From: Deinococcus soli (ex Cha et al. 2016)
Lineage (GTDB): Bacteria; Deinococcota; Deinococci; Deinococcales; Deinococcaceae
Length of the DNA: 64,000 nucleotides
Reading direction: 5' to 3'
Assembly: GCF_001007995.1 (NCBI RefSeq)
Contig: NZ_CP011389.1
Span: 620,001 to 684,000, forward strand
Positions 16,195 to 26,622 of the stretch are shown one piece after another. Below the pieces are notes generated by a model that was not told where the DNA came from, did no database searches, and saw nothing but the letters and a program-made list of their open reading frames with translations. Every line of letters starts with the position of its first letter. The stretch's first letter is position 1. Both the position numbers and the translations under genes were made by a program.

Positions 16195-19100
16195 CGGAAC
16201 CGCGCCCCGAAGACCGTGACGGGACGCAGGACCCCGCTGCTCCGGAGACCGCGCCCCCCCCGCGCCGCCGGGGCTGGGTGTGGTGGTGGGTTCTGGCTGT
16301 TCTGGGCGCCCTGCTGCTGGGGCTGGCATTCCTGCCCGCGCTGCTGGGCGGGGCGCTGCTCGCAAGGTTCGGCACCCCGGCGGGCGTGAGTGCCGACCGC
16401 GTGACCGGGCCGCTGTGGGCACCCAGCCTGTCGGGCGTGCGGGTGAACATCCCGGGCCTGACGGGCGAGGCGGGCCGCGTGGGCGTGACGGTCGCGGGTG
16501 TGAATCCCCTGACGCGGGTGGTGCGGCTGAACGTGCAGGCGTCCGACGCGGCGCTGAACCTGAAGTTGCAGGACCTGTTCGGCGGAGGCGGCGGCGCGGC
16601 GGGCGGTGGGGGCGGCTGGACGGTCGTGCTGGGTGGCCTGGACGTGCAGCGCACCCGCCTGAACGTGGACGGCACGGGTTTCAACGTGCCGGACGGCCGC
16701 TTCACGGTCACGCCGGGGCAAGGCGGGGCGCTGTCGGTGCGGGGCGCGACCCGTGACGGTGACCTGAACGCGGGCGTGCTGGTGGCCGAGAAGGCGGGCG
16801 CGAACGTGTTCACGGTGAATCTGGACGCGGACGCGCGGGTGCTGAACCACTACTGGCCGGGCGTGACCGCCGGGCGCATCACTGGTCGCTACGTGCTCGG
16901 GGACGGTCCCATCGTGGGCGACCTGAAGGTGACGGACGCCGCGCTGCGCGTGCCGGAGGCGAAGTTCGTGACGGTGACGGGCATCGGCGGTACGGCCACG
17001 CACCGGGGGGACGACATCCGCCTGAATCTTGCCGGGCAGGGCTGGAACGGCCCGGTCACCGCGACGGGCGGCGTGGACCTGAAGGCGCAGAACTGGTCGG
17101 TCACGGCCGACGCCGCGCCGACCGTGTCGGGACTGGCGCGCGCGCTGGGCACGACCGGGGACGGCACGCTGAAACTGCGGGTCACGGCGGGCGGCTGGAG
17201 CACCGTACGCGTGAAGGCGTACGCGCAGGGGGCGGGCACGCTGGCGGGCGTGGGCTTCAGCGACGCGAACGCCGAGTACACCTTCCTGAACGAGGACGGG
17301 AACGTGGCGGGCCAGACGAACGATCTGGCGTTCAGCGCGGACACGGCGCTGGGCGGCTCGGCGCAGAAACTCGCAGGCCGCTGGGCGTTCGGGCGCGAGG
17401 GCCGCGTGAACCTGAACGGCACCTTCGCGCAGAAGGCGCTGGACGTCGAGGGCCGGATCGACGCGCAGAACCTGCTGAGCTTCGACGGGCAGGGCCTGGG
17501 TGGCCCGCTGCGCGGCACCTTCAACCTGAACAACACGCGCCTGAACGCCGTGCTGAACCCCACCTTCGGCGCGGCGGGCGCCCGCGTGGCCCTGAGCGGC
17601 ACGCCGGACGAACTGCAGGCGCGCGTCACGGACGGGCAGGCGGGACCCTTCACGGGCCTGTCGGGTACGGCCGCCTTCGACCGCCGGGGCCTGCGGGTGG
17701 ATCTGGGCGCGGCGAGCCTGAATCTGGACCCGGACTTCCGGGGCACCTGGGCCGCCCGAAACCTCTCCGGCAGTGGCGTGACCCTGACCGGCGGGGGCCG
17801 CATCGACCTGACGGGCGGGGACGTGACGGGCACCCTGAACGCAACCGTGCCGGGCGTGCCGCAGCCGCTGCAGGGGCCGCTGGACCTGAATTACGTGCAG
17901 CAGCGCGGGACGTTCACGGCAGGCTCGCAGCGCCTGAGCTGGAATGGGGACGCCTTCGGGCTGCGCGCCCGGAACCTCGCCGCAGCGGGCGGCCTGCGGG
18001 TCACGGGGGACGTGACGGTCACGAACACCCTGAAGGCCTTCGGATCCCTGAGGGCGGTGGGAGCGGGCGTCACGCTGAGCGCGGTGGGCAACGGCACGAC
18101 CGCGCAGCTGCGCGGCACGTCGAACGGCGTGACCGTCCTGGCCGACGCGGACCTGCGCGCCCCGTACCGCGTGCAGGCGCGCGTGGCGGGCGCGGACATC
18201 CGGGGGAGCGTGACGCTGGCGGACGGCGTGCGCTTCACGCTGACCACGCGGGGCGACACGGCCAGCGGCACCGTGGACGGCGAGAACATCACCGCGAGCG
18301 GGCGCGTGAATCTGGGTGCGCTGCGGCCCCTGCTGCCGGGCCTGAACCTGGGCGGCACGCTGGACCTGAACCTCGCGGGGCGGGGCGGGTCGGCGCGCGT
18401 GAACGCGCAGGCAGCGGGTGCGGGCATCACGGGCACCCTGACCCGGCAGCCGGGCGCGGGCACGCCGGTCACGGCGGACCTGACCGTGACGTCGGGCAGC
18501 GGCGCGGGCCGCGTGGCCGCGCAGGTCGCGGGCCGGGTCTTCCCCGACCTTCAGGTGGGCGGGACCGTGCAGGCGCAGGGGCAGACCCTGAACGCCCGCG
18601 TGACCGGCCCGTACGGCGCGCTGAGGGCCGCCGTGACCGGCCGCACGGGCGTCCTGTCCTTCGGGGGCGTGACGCTGCCCGCGCAGGCGGTGAACCTGCG
18701 GGGCACCCTGACGCCCGCCGTGCGCGTCGGCGGCACCTGGGGTGACCTGACGGCCGCGTACGACGGCCGCAGCGGTCTGGTGCAGGTCAGCGGCGCGCAG
18801 GCCCTGACGGCGTTCGGGCAGGCGGGGCGCGTGCAGGGCCGCGCGTCCTGGGCGCCCGGCCCGGACGGCTCGTTCCGGGGCGCGGTGAACGCGCGGGGCG
18901 TGCTCGACCAGTACACCCTGGCTGTCAGCGGGCCGTGGAACGGCCTGAATCTCCTCGTCACGGATGGCGAGGGGCTGCGGGCCGAGGGCACCGCCTCGCT
19001 GCCCAGCGGGCGCTACGACGTGGATGTCAGCGGGCCGCTCGGGAACGGGCTGTTCGTGGACGGGAACGTGCAGGGCGCCGGAACCGAGCCGCGCGGGCAG

Positions 19101-22100
19101 GTCGCCGTGCGGGACGCGCAGGGTGGCCGCGCGACCGTGACCCTGGCCGGCTTCGACAACCTGAACCTGACCGCGCAGGGCCTCACGCTGGCCGGGCAGC
19201 GGCTGGAGGGGACCCTGAACGCGCGCGGCGGCGTCCTGAACGGTAGCCTAAACGCCGGGCCGTTCCTGGTCCGCGCGGACCGAGGGGCGCTGCGCGTGAC
19301 CGGCTCGGTCGCGGGGCAGGCCGTCACCGCGACCGGGCGGGTGCGGCTGCCCGCCACGCTGGAGGGCCTGAACCTGCGCGTGACCGGGCCGTACTTCACG
19401 GCGACGGCGGGCGGCAGCGTGGCGGACCTGCGCGGCACCCTGACCCTGAAGCCGCAGCGCTTCGCAGCGGGCCCGACCACGCTGAGCGTGCCGGGGCAGT
19501 CGTTCCCCGTGCGCGGCTCGCTGACCGGCGCGCGCGCGACCGTGGGCGGCCTGACGTACGCGGGTGGAAACTGGACCGGGGCGCTGGGCCTGCGCTACGC
19601 GCTGGGGAGCACCCCCGCGACCACGCAGGCGGGTACCGTGCGGCTGGCCGGGCAGGGCACGACCACCCTGCTGGCGCTGCCTTCGGGGCCACTGACCGGG
19701 CGGGTGTCGGTCCTCCCGGCGCTGGGGGGCACGCTGAGCACCAGCCTCGCGCCGTTCACGGCGGGCCTCCCGGCGGACGTGCGCGCGGCGCTCGTGCCGG
19801 GGCGGCTGGAGGTCGCGCTGGGCGGCAGCAGCGCCACGCTGTTCACGAGCGGCACCCGCTACCTGGGCAACCCGCTGCGGCTGGACGCCCGCGCGGACTG
19901 GAAGAACGGACTGACCGTGAGGGGCACCCTCACCCACCCGGGCTCGCGGATTCCGGTGGCGTACAGCGGCGCGGGGCTGACGGTCCGCAGCGCCGTGCTG
20001 GACGCCCGGGTGCTGAGCCCGGTGCTGGACGGCGTACGCGGCCGCATCACCCTGAATCTGAGCGTGCCGGATCTGGACTTCGCTCGGGCGACCGGGCGCG
20101 CGGACGTGAACGTGCAGGCGGCCGGGCAGGCGGCGCGCGGCAGTGTCAGTCTGCTGCGCGGGCAGGTCAGCGCGAACCTGAGCAGCAGCCTGGGCGGGCA
20201 GGCGCTGAGCGTGCGCGGCCCGCTGTACCCGCAGGCGAACGCGGCGGTGACCTTCGAGGACCTGCGCGCCGCCCTGACCGGCCGCGCGGGGCCTGGGGCG
20301 GGGGACGCACTGACCCTGCGCGTGAACGGCTCGTACGCCGGGAAGACCGTGAACGTCACCGCGACCGGCGTGGCCCTGACGGGCGGCGCGGCCCGCGTGA
20401 CTCTGGGCGGCAGCGTGGCGGGCGCGGCGCTGGACCTGACCGCCACGCAGCGCGCCGGGGCGGGCCTGGACGCCTGGACCCTGGGCGGCTCGGCGAACGC
20501 GGGCGACCTGCGGCCCCTGCTGGGGCAGGCGGGCCGGGCGTCCGTCACATTGGGCGGCACCCTGGCCGACGTGCGCGCCACCGCGCAGGGGGAGGTCTCG
20601 GGCGTGACCTTCCGCGCCCCGCTGCGCTACGCGGGCGGCGCGCTGCGCCTGGACGGCGCGCAGGCCGAACTGGCGCAGGGCACCGTGCGGGCGGGCGGGC
20701 CGGTGTTCCCGGCGCTGAACCTGGACGCGAAGGTGACCCTGACGGATCTGCTGCCCGGTACGTACACGGCGCAGGTGCGTGGCAGCCTCGCCCGGCCGGA
20801 CGTGACCGCGCAGGGCACCCTGACGGACGGCCCGTCGGGACTGCGTGCGGCGGGCACGCGCGTTACAGCGCACCTGCTGGGCGGCGCGTACCGCGCGGTG
20901 TTCACGGGCGCGCCCCTGGCGGGCGAGCTGCGGGGTGACCTGGGCACCGGCGCGCTGGGTGGCCTGCAACGGGTCGCGCTGACCCTGAACGCGGCCCTGG
21001 TGAACGCGGACACGGACGTGCGGCTGCGCGGCCCGATCGCCTGGAACGCCCGCACAGGTTTCAGCGGAGCGCTGCGCGCCGTGGGCGACGTGCCCGGCGG
21101 GCCGCTGGACGCCCTGCTGGACGGGACCCCCACGGGGGACCTGACCGTGGCGGCCACGCTGGGTATGGGCGTGCGCGAGGCCCGCGTGACCGGGCGCCTG
21201 CCCGCCAGCCTCCCGCTGCGGCCGGGCGGCACGCTGACCCTGGCGAGCTTCGACGCGGGCGCCCTGTGGGGCCGCGCGGAGCAGCTGCGCCTGAGCGGCG
21301 CCGCCACGCTGGGCGGCGCGTCATGGAGTGCGCTGAACGCCTCGTTCAGCGGCACCGTGCAGGACACGCAGGGGGACCTGAGCGGCGACCTGAGCGCCCG
21401 CTACGCCACCGGGAACGCCCGCGTGCAGCTGACCGGCGCGCGCACGAGCGGACTGGCGACCCTGGACAGCGGGCGCTACGCCGCGTCGCTGCGCGTGGAC
21501 GGCCTGCGTGCCGCGCGGCTGCTGCCCGCCGGGCTGGACGTGGACGCCCTGACCGTGGCGGGCTCCCTGAGTGCCAGCGGCACCCTGTCCGGCGGGCTGG
21601 AGGCATTGAACGCGCAGAACCTCGCCGTGAAGGGTGAGCAGGCGCAGGCCGGGCCGTTCAGCCTGTACGGCCGCGCCGCTTTCGATCCGCGTGCGGACGT
21701 GCTGAGCGCCGACCTGAGCGGCAGCCTGCGTGACGGCGTGCTGCGCGCCCAGGGGTCCCTGCCGGGTGGGCTGCGCGTGACCGCGCGCGACCTGAGCACC
21801 GCGTACCTGAACGCCGCGTCGCCGGGGGCCGGCACGCTGGGCGCAGACCTGACCTTCTCGGGCCGCGCCGCCGACCCGGCCGTGGCGGGCCGCGTGACGC
21901 TGACCACCGACCAACTAGAGGCGCTGATCACCGCGTCGGGCCGGGTGCTCGACCCGCGCCTGAACGCCCGCGCGACCCTGAAGGGCAGCCTGGGCGGCAC
22001 GGTGTACGCCGAGGCGAGCGACCTCGACCTCGCGGCAGGCACCCTGCGGGCCCGTCTGTACGGCACGGTCCGCAGCGGTGACACCCGCGCGACCCTGGAT

Positions 22101-25100
22101 CTGAACGGGATGTGGCCGCGCCTGTCCGGCTCGGTGCGGGCCAGCGTGGCGGGCCTGCCCGACCCCGTGACCCTGACCGGCGACGGGCGCGGCACGTACG
22201 CGCTGGCCGCCGGGCGACTGGGTGCGGGCTCGCTGAGCCTCACGCCGGGCGCGAACCTCGTCCCGGCGCTGGCGGGTCGCCTGAACGTCACGCCGCTGCC
22301 GCTGGTGGGCGGCGCGGGCGAGGCGACCCTGACCGCCAGCCTGGGCGGCACGCTGGTCTCCCCCACCCTGGCGGGCACGCTGAGCACGCGCGGCGCGGCG
22401 CTGGCCGGGATCACGCTGGGCGACCTGAGCGGCACCCTGTCCGGCACGCTGGCCGGAGTGAAGGGGACACTGACTCAGATGGGCCGGACGGTCGCGACAC
22501 TGGACGGCTCCCGCGTGACCCTGAGCGGCCTGAGCGCGGCGGCCTTCGGCAGTCAGCTGGAGGCGTCGGGCAGTGCGGCCCTGGACGGCACCGCCGACCT
22601 GACCGTGGACGCCTCGGGCACCCTGGCGGGCCGCGTGCAGGTCACCAACCGCGCGCAGGCGATCACGGCGCGCGGGAATCTCAGCGGACCGCAGGGCCTG
22701 CGCGCCGCGCTGGACGTCACCGCCGACCGCCTGGGCGGCTGGCGCGGCAGCGCGCGCGTCACGGGCGGCCCCGCCGGGGTCCTGACGCAGCCGCTGACGC
22801 TGCGCCTGAGTGGCCCGCTGGGCACGCCGCTCGCGCAGGGCGAGGCGGGCCTGCTCGGCGCGGGCGCCCGCGTGGTCGCCAGTGCGCGCGGCGTGCAGCT
22901 GCGCCTCGTGGACGGCCCGCAGGCGCAGGGCAGCGGCGTGCTGGAAGCCCGCCCCGGCGCGCGCGGCGAGTGGGCGCTGCTGGGCACCGCCAGCCTGACC
23001 CGGCCCGAGGGCGCCGTGACCGTCACGGCGGACGGCACCCTGGCGGACCCGCAGGCGCAGCTGTCCGTGCGGCGCGGCGAGTGGCGCGCCAGCGGCAGCG
23101 CCAGCCTGAAGGCCGCCGACCTGAACGTCTCGGACGGACTGGTGGACGGCTCGCTGCGCTGGCAGACGGGGCAGCTCGCGGCGAACCTGCCGGGCCTGAA
23201 CCTGGGCCGGCTGGGCATCACGGGCCTGTCGGGCCTGCTGACCGCCACGGGCAGCGTGAACACCGACACGACCTCGGGCCGCGTGGCGCTGAGCGTGCGC
23301 GAACTGGACACCCCCTACGAGGTGCCGTACCTGGGTGTGGCGCTGCGCGGCAGCCTGGACGGCGAGGTGACCCTGGCCGGGGGCCGCCCCGACGTGAACC
23401 TGACGGCTGCCCTGAGTGAGGGCACGCTGGCGCTGCGGTCCGCGCAGGGTCCGGCCTTCTGGACCGGCACGCTGACCGGCCGCCTGACCCGCGAATCGGG
23501 CACCCTGGACGTGAACGTGCGCGCCGCGGGCGACGGGCTGCGCGGCACGCTGGGCGTGCGTGCCTACCCGCTGGAGGTCGCCGGGCAGAGCCTCACCCTG
23601 AACGGCGCGGTGACCCTGAACGGGCAGACGTTCGCGGCCGACCTGAGCGGCGGGAACGACATGGGCAGCGCCGACCTGAGTGCCTCGGGCGGCGTGGCGG
23701 ACCTGATTCCCGCGCTGGAGGGCGTGCTCGCCGTGCAGCCCACCGGGGACGGGTACACGCTGCGCGCCACGCTGGACGAACTGGAGGTGCGCGACCTGAA
23801 GATTGCCCCGGCGCTGTCTGGCCGCGTGAGCGGCGAGGCGAACCTGCGGGACGGGGGCGGCACGTTCGTGCTGCGCGCCGACGCGCTGACCGTCGGCACG
23901 AAGGTCCTGCCCGCCCGGCTGGAAGGCACGCAGGTGGGCAACGACTGGCGCATCCGGGGCTTTCTGGGCCAGTCGGACTTCACGGCGGGCCTGGGGAGCG
24001 GCGAGGTCTTCGGGCAGGGCAACCTGCGCGCCCTGCCGGTGGGCGCGCTGGTGGGCGCCTTTACCGGGGAGACGCCCGGTGAGGGCGTCGTGACCGGCGT
24101 CGCCCGCTTCCGCTTCCCGCTGGCCGACCCGACCGCCGGAACGCTGAACGTGGTGGCCGAGCGCATCCGCGTGAGCGCCACGAGCGGCAAGGGCGAAGGC
24201 GCTGTGACCGAGACCCTGACCGGGAGCGGCACGCTGGACTTCGCCAGCCGGGAGCTGCGCGGCGTGAACATCCAGCTGGGCGGCGCGGGCACCTGGGACG
24301 TGCGCGGCCAGTACACCCGCGAGAACGTGAACCTCAGCGCGCAGTTCACGGACACCACCTTCACGCCCGTGCTGCGGCTGGTGCCGGGCCTCGTGGACCT
24401 GACGCCCAGCCTGAAGGGCACCCTGACGCTCTCGGCAGCCGGGACGTACGACCGCCCGCGCGGGCTGCTGCGCGCGCAGAACCTCCAGGGCAGCGTGGCA
24501 GGCCTGAGCCTCAGCGTGCCGCAGTTCGCCGGGGACCTGCCCGACAGCGGCGCGTTCACGGCGGGAGGGCGCGTCCTGACCGGCGGCACCGTCGGGTCGG
24601 ACGGCACGCTGAACATGGCCGGGCAGCTCACGCTGGGCCGCCTGAGTGGCACCCGCGTGACCTTCACGGGCCTGCTGGCCCCGCAACCGCTGGGCGCCCT
24701 GCCGAACAGCGCGGTGACCCTCGCGCAGCAGCCCGACGGCCGCTGGACACTGGACGCGCAGAGCCGCAGCAGTACCACGGCCAGCGGCGCGGGCACCCTG
24801 AGCCTCACCGGGACGCTCTCGCCCAGGTGGGATCTGAGCCTCACCGCGCGGAACTACAACCTGCCCCTGGCCGTCATCTACGGCCGCGAGAGTGCCCTGA
24901 ACGCCGACCTGCGCGCCGTGGACGACGGCAGCGTGATCCGCGTGACCGGCGCAGCGGACTTCGTGCGGCTGGTGCTGGGCCGCGTGAATGCTCCCGCCAC
25001 CATTCCCGCCCCCGGGCAGAGCAGCGCCGATCCCAGCACGGGGCGCACCACCGACAACTTCGTGAGCCCCCTGCCCGAGGAATTCACGACCTTCCCGAAA

Positions 25101-26048
25101 CCGCAGGAGGACCCGGCCGCCCGGCCCGCGCGGCCCTTCCTGCAGCGGCTGGTGTTCGAGGACATACCCATCCGCGCGGCAAACGGCATCCGCATCGACG
25201 AAAACCTCGTGCGGGCCGAGTTCACCGGCGGCCTGACCCTGGCAGGCAGCGGCGACCGTCCACGCCTGAGCGGCGGGGTCCGCTCGCAGCGCGGCTTCGT
25301 GTACCTGCGCGAGAATGAGTTCGCGCTGCAGGACAGCAGCGTCACGTTCAGCGGCGACAACCTCTACCCGACATTCAGCGTGCAGGCCAGCGGCACCGTC
25401 ACTGCCGTCACCACCCGCCAGCGCGTGCCGGTCACGCTGGAACTGAGCGGGGAGTTCGTCACCCGCAACGGCACGCCCGTGCTGGACCTGACCACCACGC
25501 TGCGCTGCACCGCTGAGGGCAGCAGCTGCGCCGACCCCGCCACGGGCCTCCCGTACGGCGAGGCGGAACTGTACGCGCTGGTCGCCACCGGCGTCCCGAA
25601 CCTCGCGGCGCTGCCCAGCAACCTGGGCGCACTGGGCTCCAGCGCCATTCAGACAGCCCTGAACGTGTTCGTGCTGGGCGAGTTTGAGCGCACCATCGCC
25701 AACGCGTTCGGCCTGGACGTGTTCCGCCTCACGCCGAACCTCAGCGTCGAGGACGGCACCGTGGGCGCCACGATCACGCTCGGGTCGTACCTGACCCGCG
25801 ACCTGTACCTCCAGTATCAGGTGGACCTGAACGGCGAGGGGCTGATCAACGCCGAGTACACCGCGCCCGACAGCCGCTTCACGTTCAAGGTCAGCACGCC
25901 CCTGAAGGGCCTGAACCTCCAGTCGATCCGCCCGACCTTCAGCGTCGGGTACAACGTGAACGACCGGACCAACGTGAACTTCGGCGTGGAGAACGGCGAA
26001 CGCGGCGCCGTGTTCCGCTTCGGCGTGCGCTACCTGTTCGGCCGGTAA
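16191..26048 (+). CDS. TamB-like translocation/assembly module protein
   Basis: A giant protein of about 3285 residues. A short Pro/Arg-rich cytoplasmic segment is followed by one membrane helix (WVWWWVLAVLGALLLGLAF, about residues 29-50). The rest is a very long run of beta-strand repeats with the pattern G-x-L-x-L-x-G, as in AsmA/TamB bridge-like proteins. The last about 350 residues are the conserved TamB C-terminal domain (RGFVYLRENEFALQDSSVTF, then LEDGTVGATITLGSYL and FGVRYLFGR at the very end). TamB-like proteins span the periplasm and help transport lipids or insert outer-membrane proteins. TamB of proteobacteria has about 1260 residues, so this copy is about 2.6 times longer. The start is uncertain: in-frame GTG codons at 16146 and 16191 both fit. 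Confidence 0.88.
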   Translation: MTEPRPEDRDGTQDPAAPETAPPPRRRGWVWWWVLAVLGALLLGLAFLPALLGGALLARFGTPAGVSADRVTGPLWAPSLSGVRVNIPGLTGEAGRVGVTVAGVNPLTRVVRLNVQASDAALNLKLQDLFGGGGGAAGGGGGWTVVLGGLDVQRTRLNVDGTGFNVPDGRFTVTPGQGGALSVRGATRDGDLNAGVLVAEKAGANVFTVNLDADARVLNHYWPGVTAGRITGRYVLGDGPIVGDLKVTDAALRVPEAKFVTVTGIGGTATHRGDDIRLNLAGQGWNGPVTATGGVDLKAQNWSVTADAAPTVSGLARALGTTGDGTLKLRVTAGGWSTVRVKAYAQGAGTLAGVGFSDANAEYTFLNEDGNVAGQTNDLAFSADTALGGSAQKLAGRWAFGREGRVNLNGTFAQKALDVEGRIDAQNLLSFDGQGLGGPLRGTFNLNNTRLNAVLNPTFGAAGARVALSGTPDELQARVTDGQAGPFTGLSGTAAFDRRGLRVDLGAASLNLDPDFRGTWAARNLSGSGVTLTGGGRIDLTGGDVTGTLNATVPGVPQPLQGPLDLNYVQQRGTFTAGSQRLSWNGDAFGLRARNLAAAGGLRVTGDVTVTNTLKAFGSLRAVGAGVTLSAVGNGTTAQLRGTSNGVTVLADADLRAPYRVQARVAGADIRGSVTLADGVRFTLTTRGDTASGTVDGENITASGRVNLGALRPLLPGLNLGGTLDLNLAGRGGSARVNAQAAGAGITGTLTRQPGAGTPVTADLTVTSGSGAGRVAAQVAGRVFPDLQVGGTVQAQGQTLNARVTGPYGALRAAVTGRTGVLSFGGVTLPAQAVNLRGTLTPAVRVGGTWGDLTAAYDGRSGLVQVSGAQALTAFGQAGRVQGRASWAPGPDGSFRGAVNARGVLDQYTLAVSGPWNGLNLLVTDGEGLRAEGTASLPSGRYDVDVSGPLGNGLFVDGNVQGAGTEPRGQVAVRDAQGGRATVTLAGFDNLNLTAQGLTLAGQRLEGTLNARGGVLNGSLNAGPFLVRADRGALRVTGSVAGQAVTATGRVRLPATLEGLNLRVTGPYFTATAGGSVADLRGTLTLKPQRFAAGPTTLSVPGQSFPVRGSLTGARATVGGLTYAGGNWTGALGLRYALGSTPATTQAGTVRLAGQGTTTLLALPSGPLTGRVSVLPALGGTLSTSLAPFTAGLPADVRAALVPGRLEVALGGSSATLFTSGTRYLGNPLRLDARADWKNGLTVRGTLTHPGSRIPVAYSGAGLTVRSAVLDARVLSPVLDGVRGRITLNLSVPDLDFARATGRADVNVQAAGQAARGSVSLLRGQVSANLSSSLGGQALSVRGPLYPQANAAVTFEDLRAALTGRAGPGAGDALTLRVNGSYAGKTVNVTATGVALTGGAARVTLGGSVAGAALDLTATQRAGAGLDAWTLGGSANAGDLRPLLGQAGRASVTLGGTLADVRATAQGEVSGVTFRAPLRYAGGALRLDGAQAELAQGTVRAGGPVFPALNLDAKVTLTDLLPGTYTAQVRGSLARPDVTAQGTLTDGPSGLRAAGTRVTAHLLGGAYRAVFTGAPLAGELRGDLGTGALGGLQRVALTLNAALVNADTDVRLRGPIAWNARTGFSGALRAVGDVPGGPLDALLDGTPTGDLTVAATLGMGVREARVTGRLPASLPLRPGGTLTLASFDAGALWGRAEQLRLSGAATLGGASWSALNASFSGTVQDTQGDLSGDLSARYATGNARVQLTGARTSGLATLDSGRYAASLRVDGLRAARLLPAGLDVDALTVAGSLSASGTLSGGLEALNAQNLAVKGEQAQAGPFSLYGRAAFDPRADVLSADLSGSLRDGVLRAQGSLPGGLRVTARDLSTAYLNAASPGAGTLGADLTFSGRAADPAVAGRVTLTTDQLEALITASGRVLDPRLNARATLKGSLGGTVYAEASDLDLAAGTLRARLYGTVRSGDTRATLDLNGMWPRLSGSVRASVAGLPDPVTLTGDGRGTYALAAGRLGAGSLSLTPGANLVPALAGRLNVTPLPLVGGAGEATLTASLGGTLVSPTLAGTLSTRGAALAGITLGDLSGTLSGTLAGVKGTLTQMGRTVATLDGSRVTLSGLSAAAFGSQLEASGSAALDGTADLTVDASGTLAGRVQVTNRAQAITARGNLSGPQGLRAALDVTADRLGGWRGSARVTGGPAGVLTQPLTLRLSGPLGTPLAQGEAGLLGAGARVVASARGVQLRLVDGPQAQGSGVLEARPGARGEWALLGTASLTRPEGAVTVTADGTLADPQAQLSVRRGEWRASGSASLKAADLNVSDGLVDGSLRWQTGQLAANLPGLNLGRLGITGLSGLLTATGSVNTDTTSGRVALSVRELDTPYEVPYLGVALRGSLDGEVTLAGGRPDVNLTAALSEGTLALRSAQGPAFWTGTLTGRLTRESGTLDVNVRAAGDGLRGTLGVRAYPLEVAGQSLTLNGAVTLNGQTFAADLSGGNDMGSADLSASGGVADLIPALEGVLAVQPTGDGYTLRATLDELEVRDLKIAPALSGRVSGEANLRDGGGTFVLRADALTVGTKVLPARLEGTQVGNDWRIRGFLGQSDFTAGLGSGEVFGQGNLRALPVGALVGAFTGETPGEGVVTGVARFRFPLADPTAGTLNVVAERIRVSATSGKGEGAVTETLTGSGTLDFASRELRGVNIQLGGAGTWDVRGQYTRENVNLSAQFTDTTFTPVLRLVPGLVDLTPSLKGTLTLSAAGTYDRPRGLLRAQNLQGSVAGLSLSVPQFAGDLPDSGAFTAGGRVLTGGTVGSDGTLNMAGQLTLGRLSGTRVTFTGLLAPQPLGALPNSAVTLAQQPDGRWTLDAQSRSSTTASGAGTLSLTGTLSPRWDLSLTARNYNLPLAVIYGRESALNADLRAVDDGSVIRVTGAADFVRLVLGRVNAPATIPAPGQSSADPSTGRTTDNFVSPLPEEFTTFPKPQEDPAARPARPFLQRLVFEDIPIRAANGIRIDENLVRAEFTGGLTLAGSGDRPRLSGGVRSQRGFVYLRENEFALQDSSVTFSGDNLYPTFSVQASGTVTAVTTRQRVPVTLELSGEFVTRNGTPVLDLTTTLRCTAEGSSCADPATGLPYGEAELYALVATGVPNLAALPSNLGALGSSAIQTALNVFVLGEFERTIANAFGLDVFRLTPNLSVEDGTVGATITLGSYLTRDLYLQYQVDLNGEGLINAEYTAPDSRFTFKVSTPLKGLNLQSIRPTFSVGYNVNDRTNVNFGVENGERGAVFRFGVRYLFGR

Positions 26049-26101
26049 GGTGGGGGGCGCGCGTCTGCCCCCATCTCGCCCCGGCACCGGGCCATGAAGA
26101 G

Positions 26102-26130
26102 CGCCGCCCCCGCACAGAGCAGGGGCGGCG
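26102..26130. terminator. Stem-loop between convergent genes
   Basis: CGCCGCCCC pairs with GGGGCGGCG around an 11-nt loop, directly between two gene ends. No strong T-run on either strand. Confidence 0.5.
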
Positions 26131-26148
26131 GCGATGTGACGGGTCTGC

Positions 26149-26601
26149 TCAGCCGACGGTGACGTTCGCGCGGGGTTCCAGCGCGTAGAAGGCCACGACG
26201 GCCACCAGGGTGCCCACCCAGCCGGGGGCGCTGCCCAGGTCCAGCTCGAAGGGGCGGCCCAGGACGGTGCTGCCCAGCTGCCCGACGAGCTTCTCGCCGG
26301 TCTGCTGCGCGACGACGTTCCAGCCGACGATGGGTTCGCCCATGAAGCCGGTCACGCGGTCCACGCCACGCAGCGTGAGTTTCTGCGCGCCGACGTTGCC
26401 GCGCAGCTCGCCGTCTTCCAGCTCGATCTTCACGGAGTCGGCGCCGACGGTGCCCTGCACGCCGCGTTCGGTGATCTCGAGGTTGATGTCCTTGCCGTGC
26501 AGCTTGCCGCCCGCGCGGCCCCTGATGGTGTCGCCGTCGATGGCGCAGCGGATGCTGTAGCCGTCCGCTCCGCCGAGGCGGCCCTTGATGAGGTCTTCCA
26601 T
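26149..26601 (-). CDS. Conserved-looking hypothetical protein (150 aa)
   Basis: A 150-residue protein that begins MEDLIKGRLGGADGYSIRCA. The body alternates short polar strands with Gly turns (GDTIRGRAGGKLHGKDI, GVQGTVGADSVKIELED, GELRGNVGAQKLTLRG), suggesting a small all-beta sheet or helix. A single hydrophobic stretch GWVGTLVAVVAFYAL lies near the C-terminus and could be a membrane tail. I do not recognise a family. TATACT lies 7 nt before the ATG, so expression from a leaderless mRNA is likely. Confidence 0.75.
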   Translation of the reverse strand: MEDLIKGRLGGADGYSIRCAIDGDTIRGRAGGKLHGKDINLEITERGVQGTVGADSVKIELEDGELRGNVGAQKLTLRGVDRVTGFMGEPIVGWNVVAQQTGEKLVGQLGSTVLGRPFELDLGSAPGWVGTLVAVVAFYALEPRANVTVG

Positions 26602-26622
26602 GCGCGCGAGTATAGCGTGCCC

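Noticed and set aside
21915..26087. A 1390-codon open frame on the minus strand
   Set aside because: It lies wholly opposite the TamB-like gene; its Gln/Arg/Ala-rich product is the usual shadow of GC-rich codons and it has no domain or start signal.
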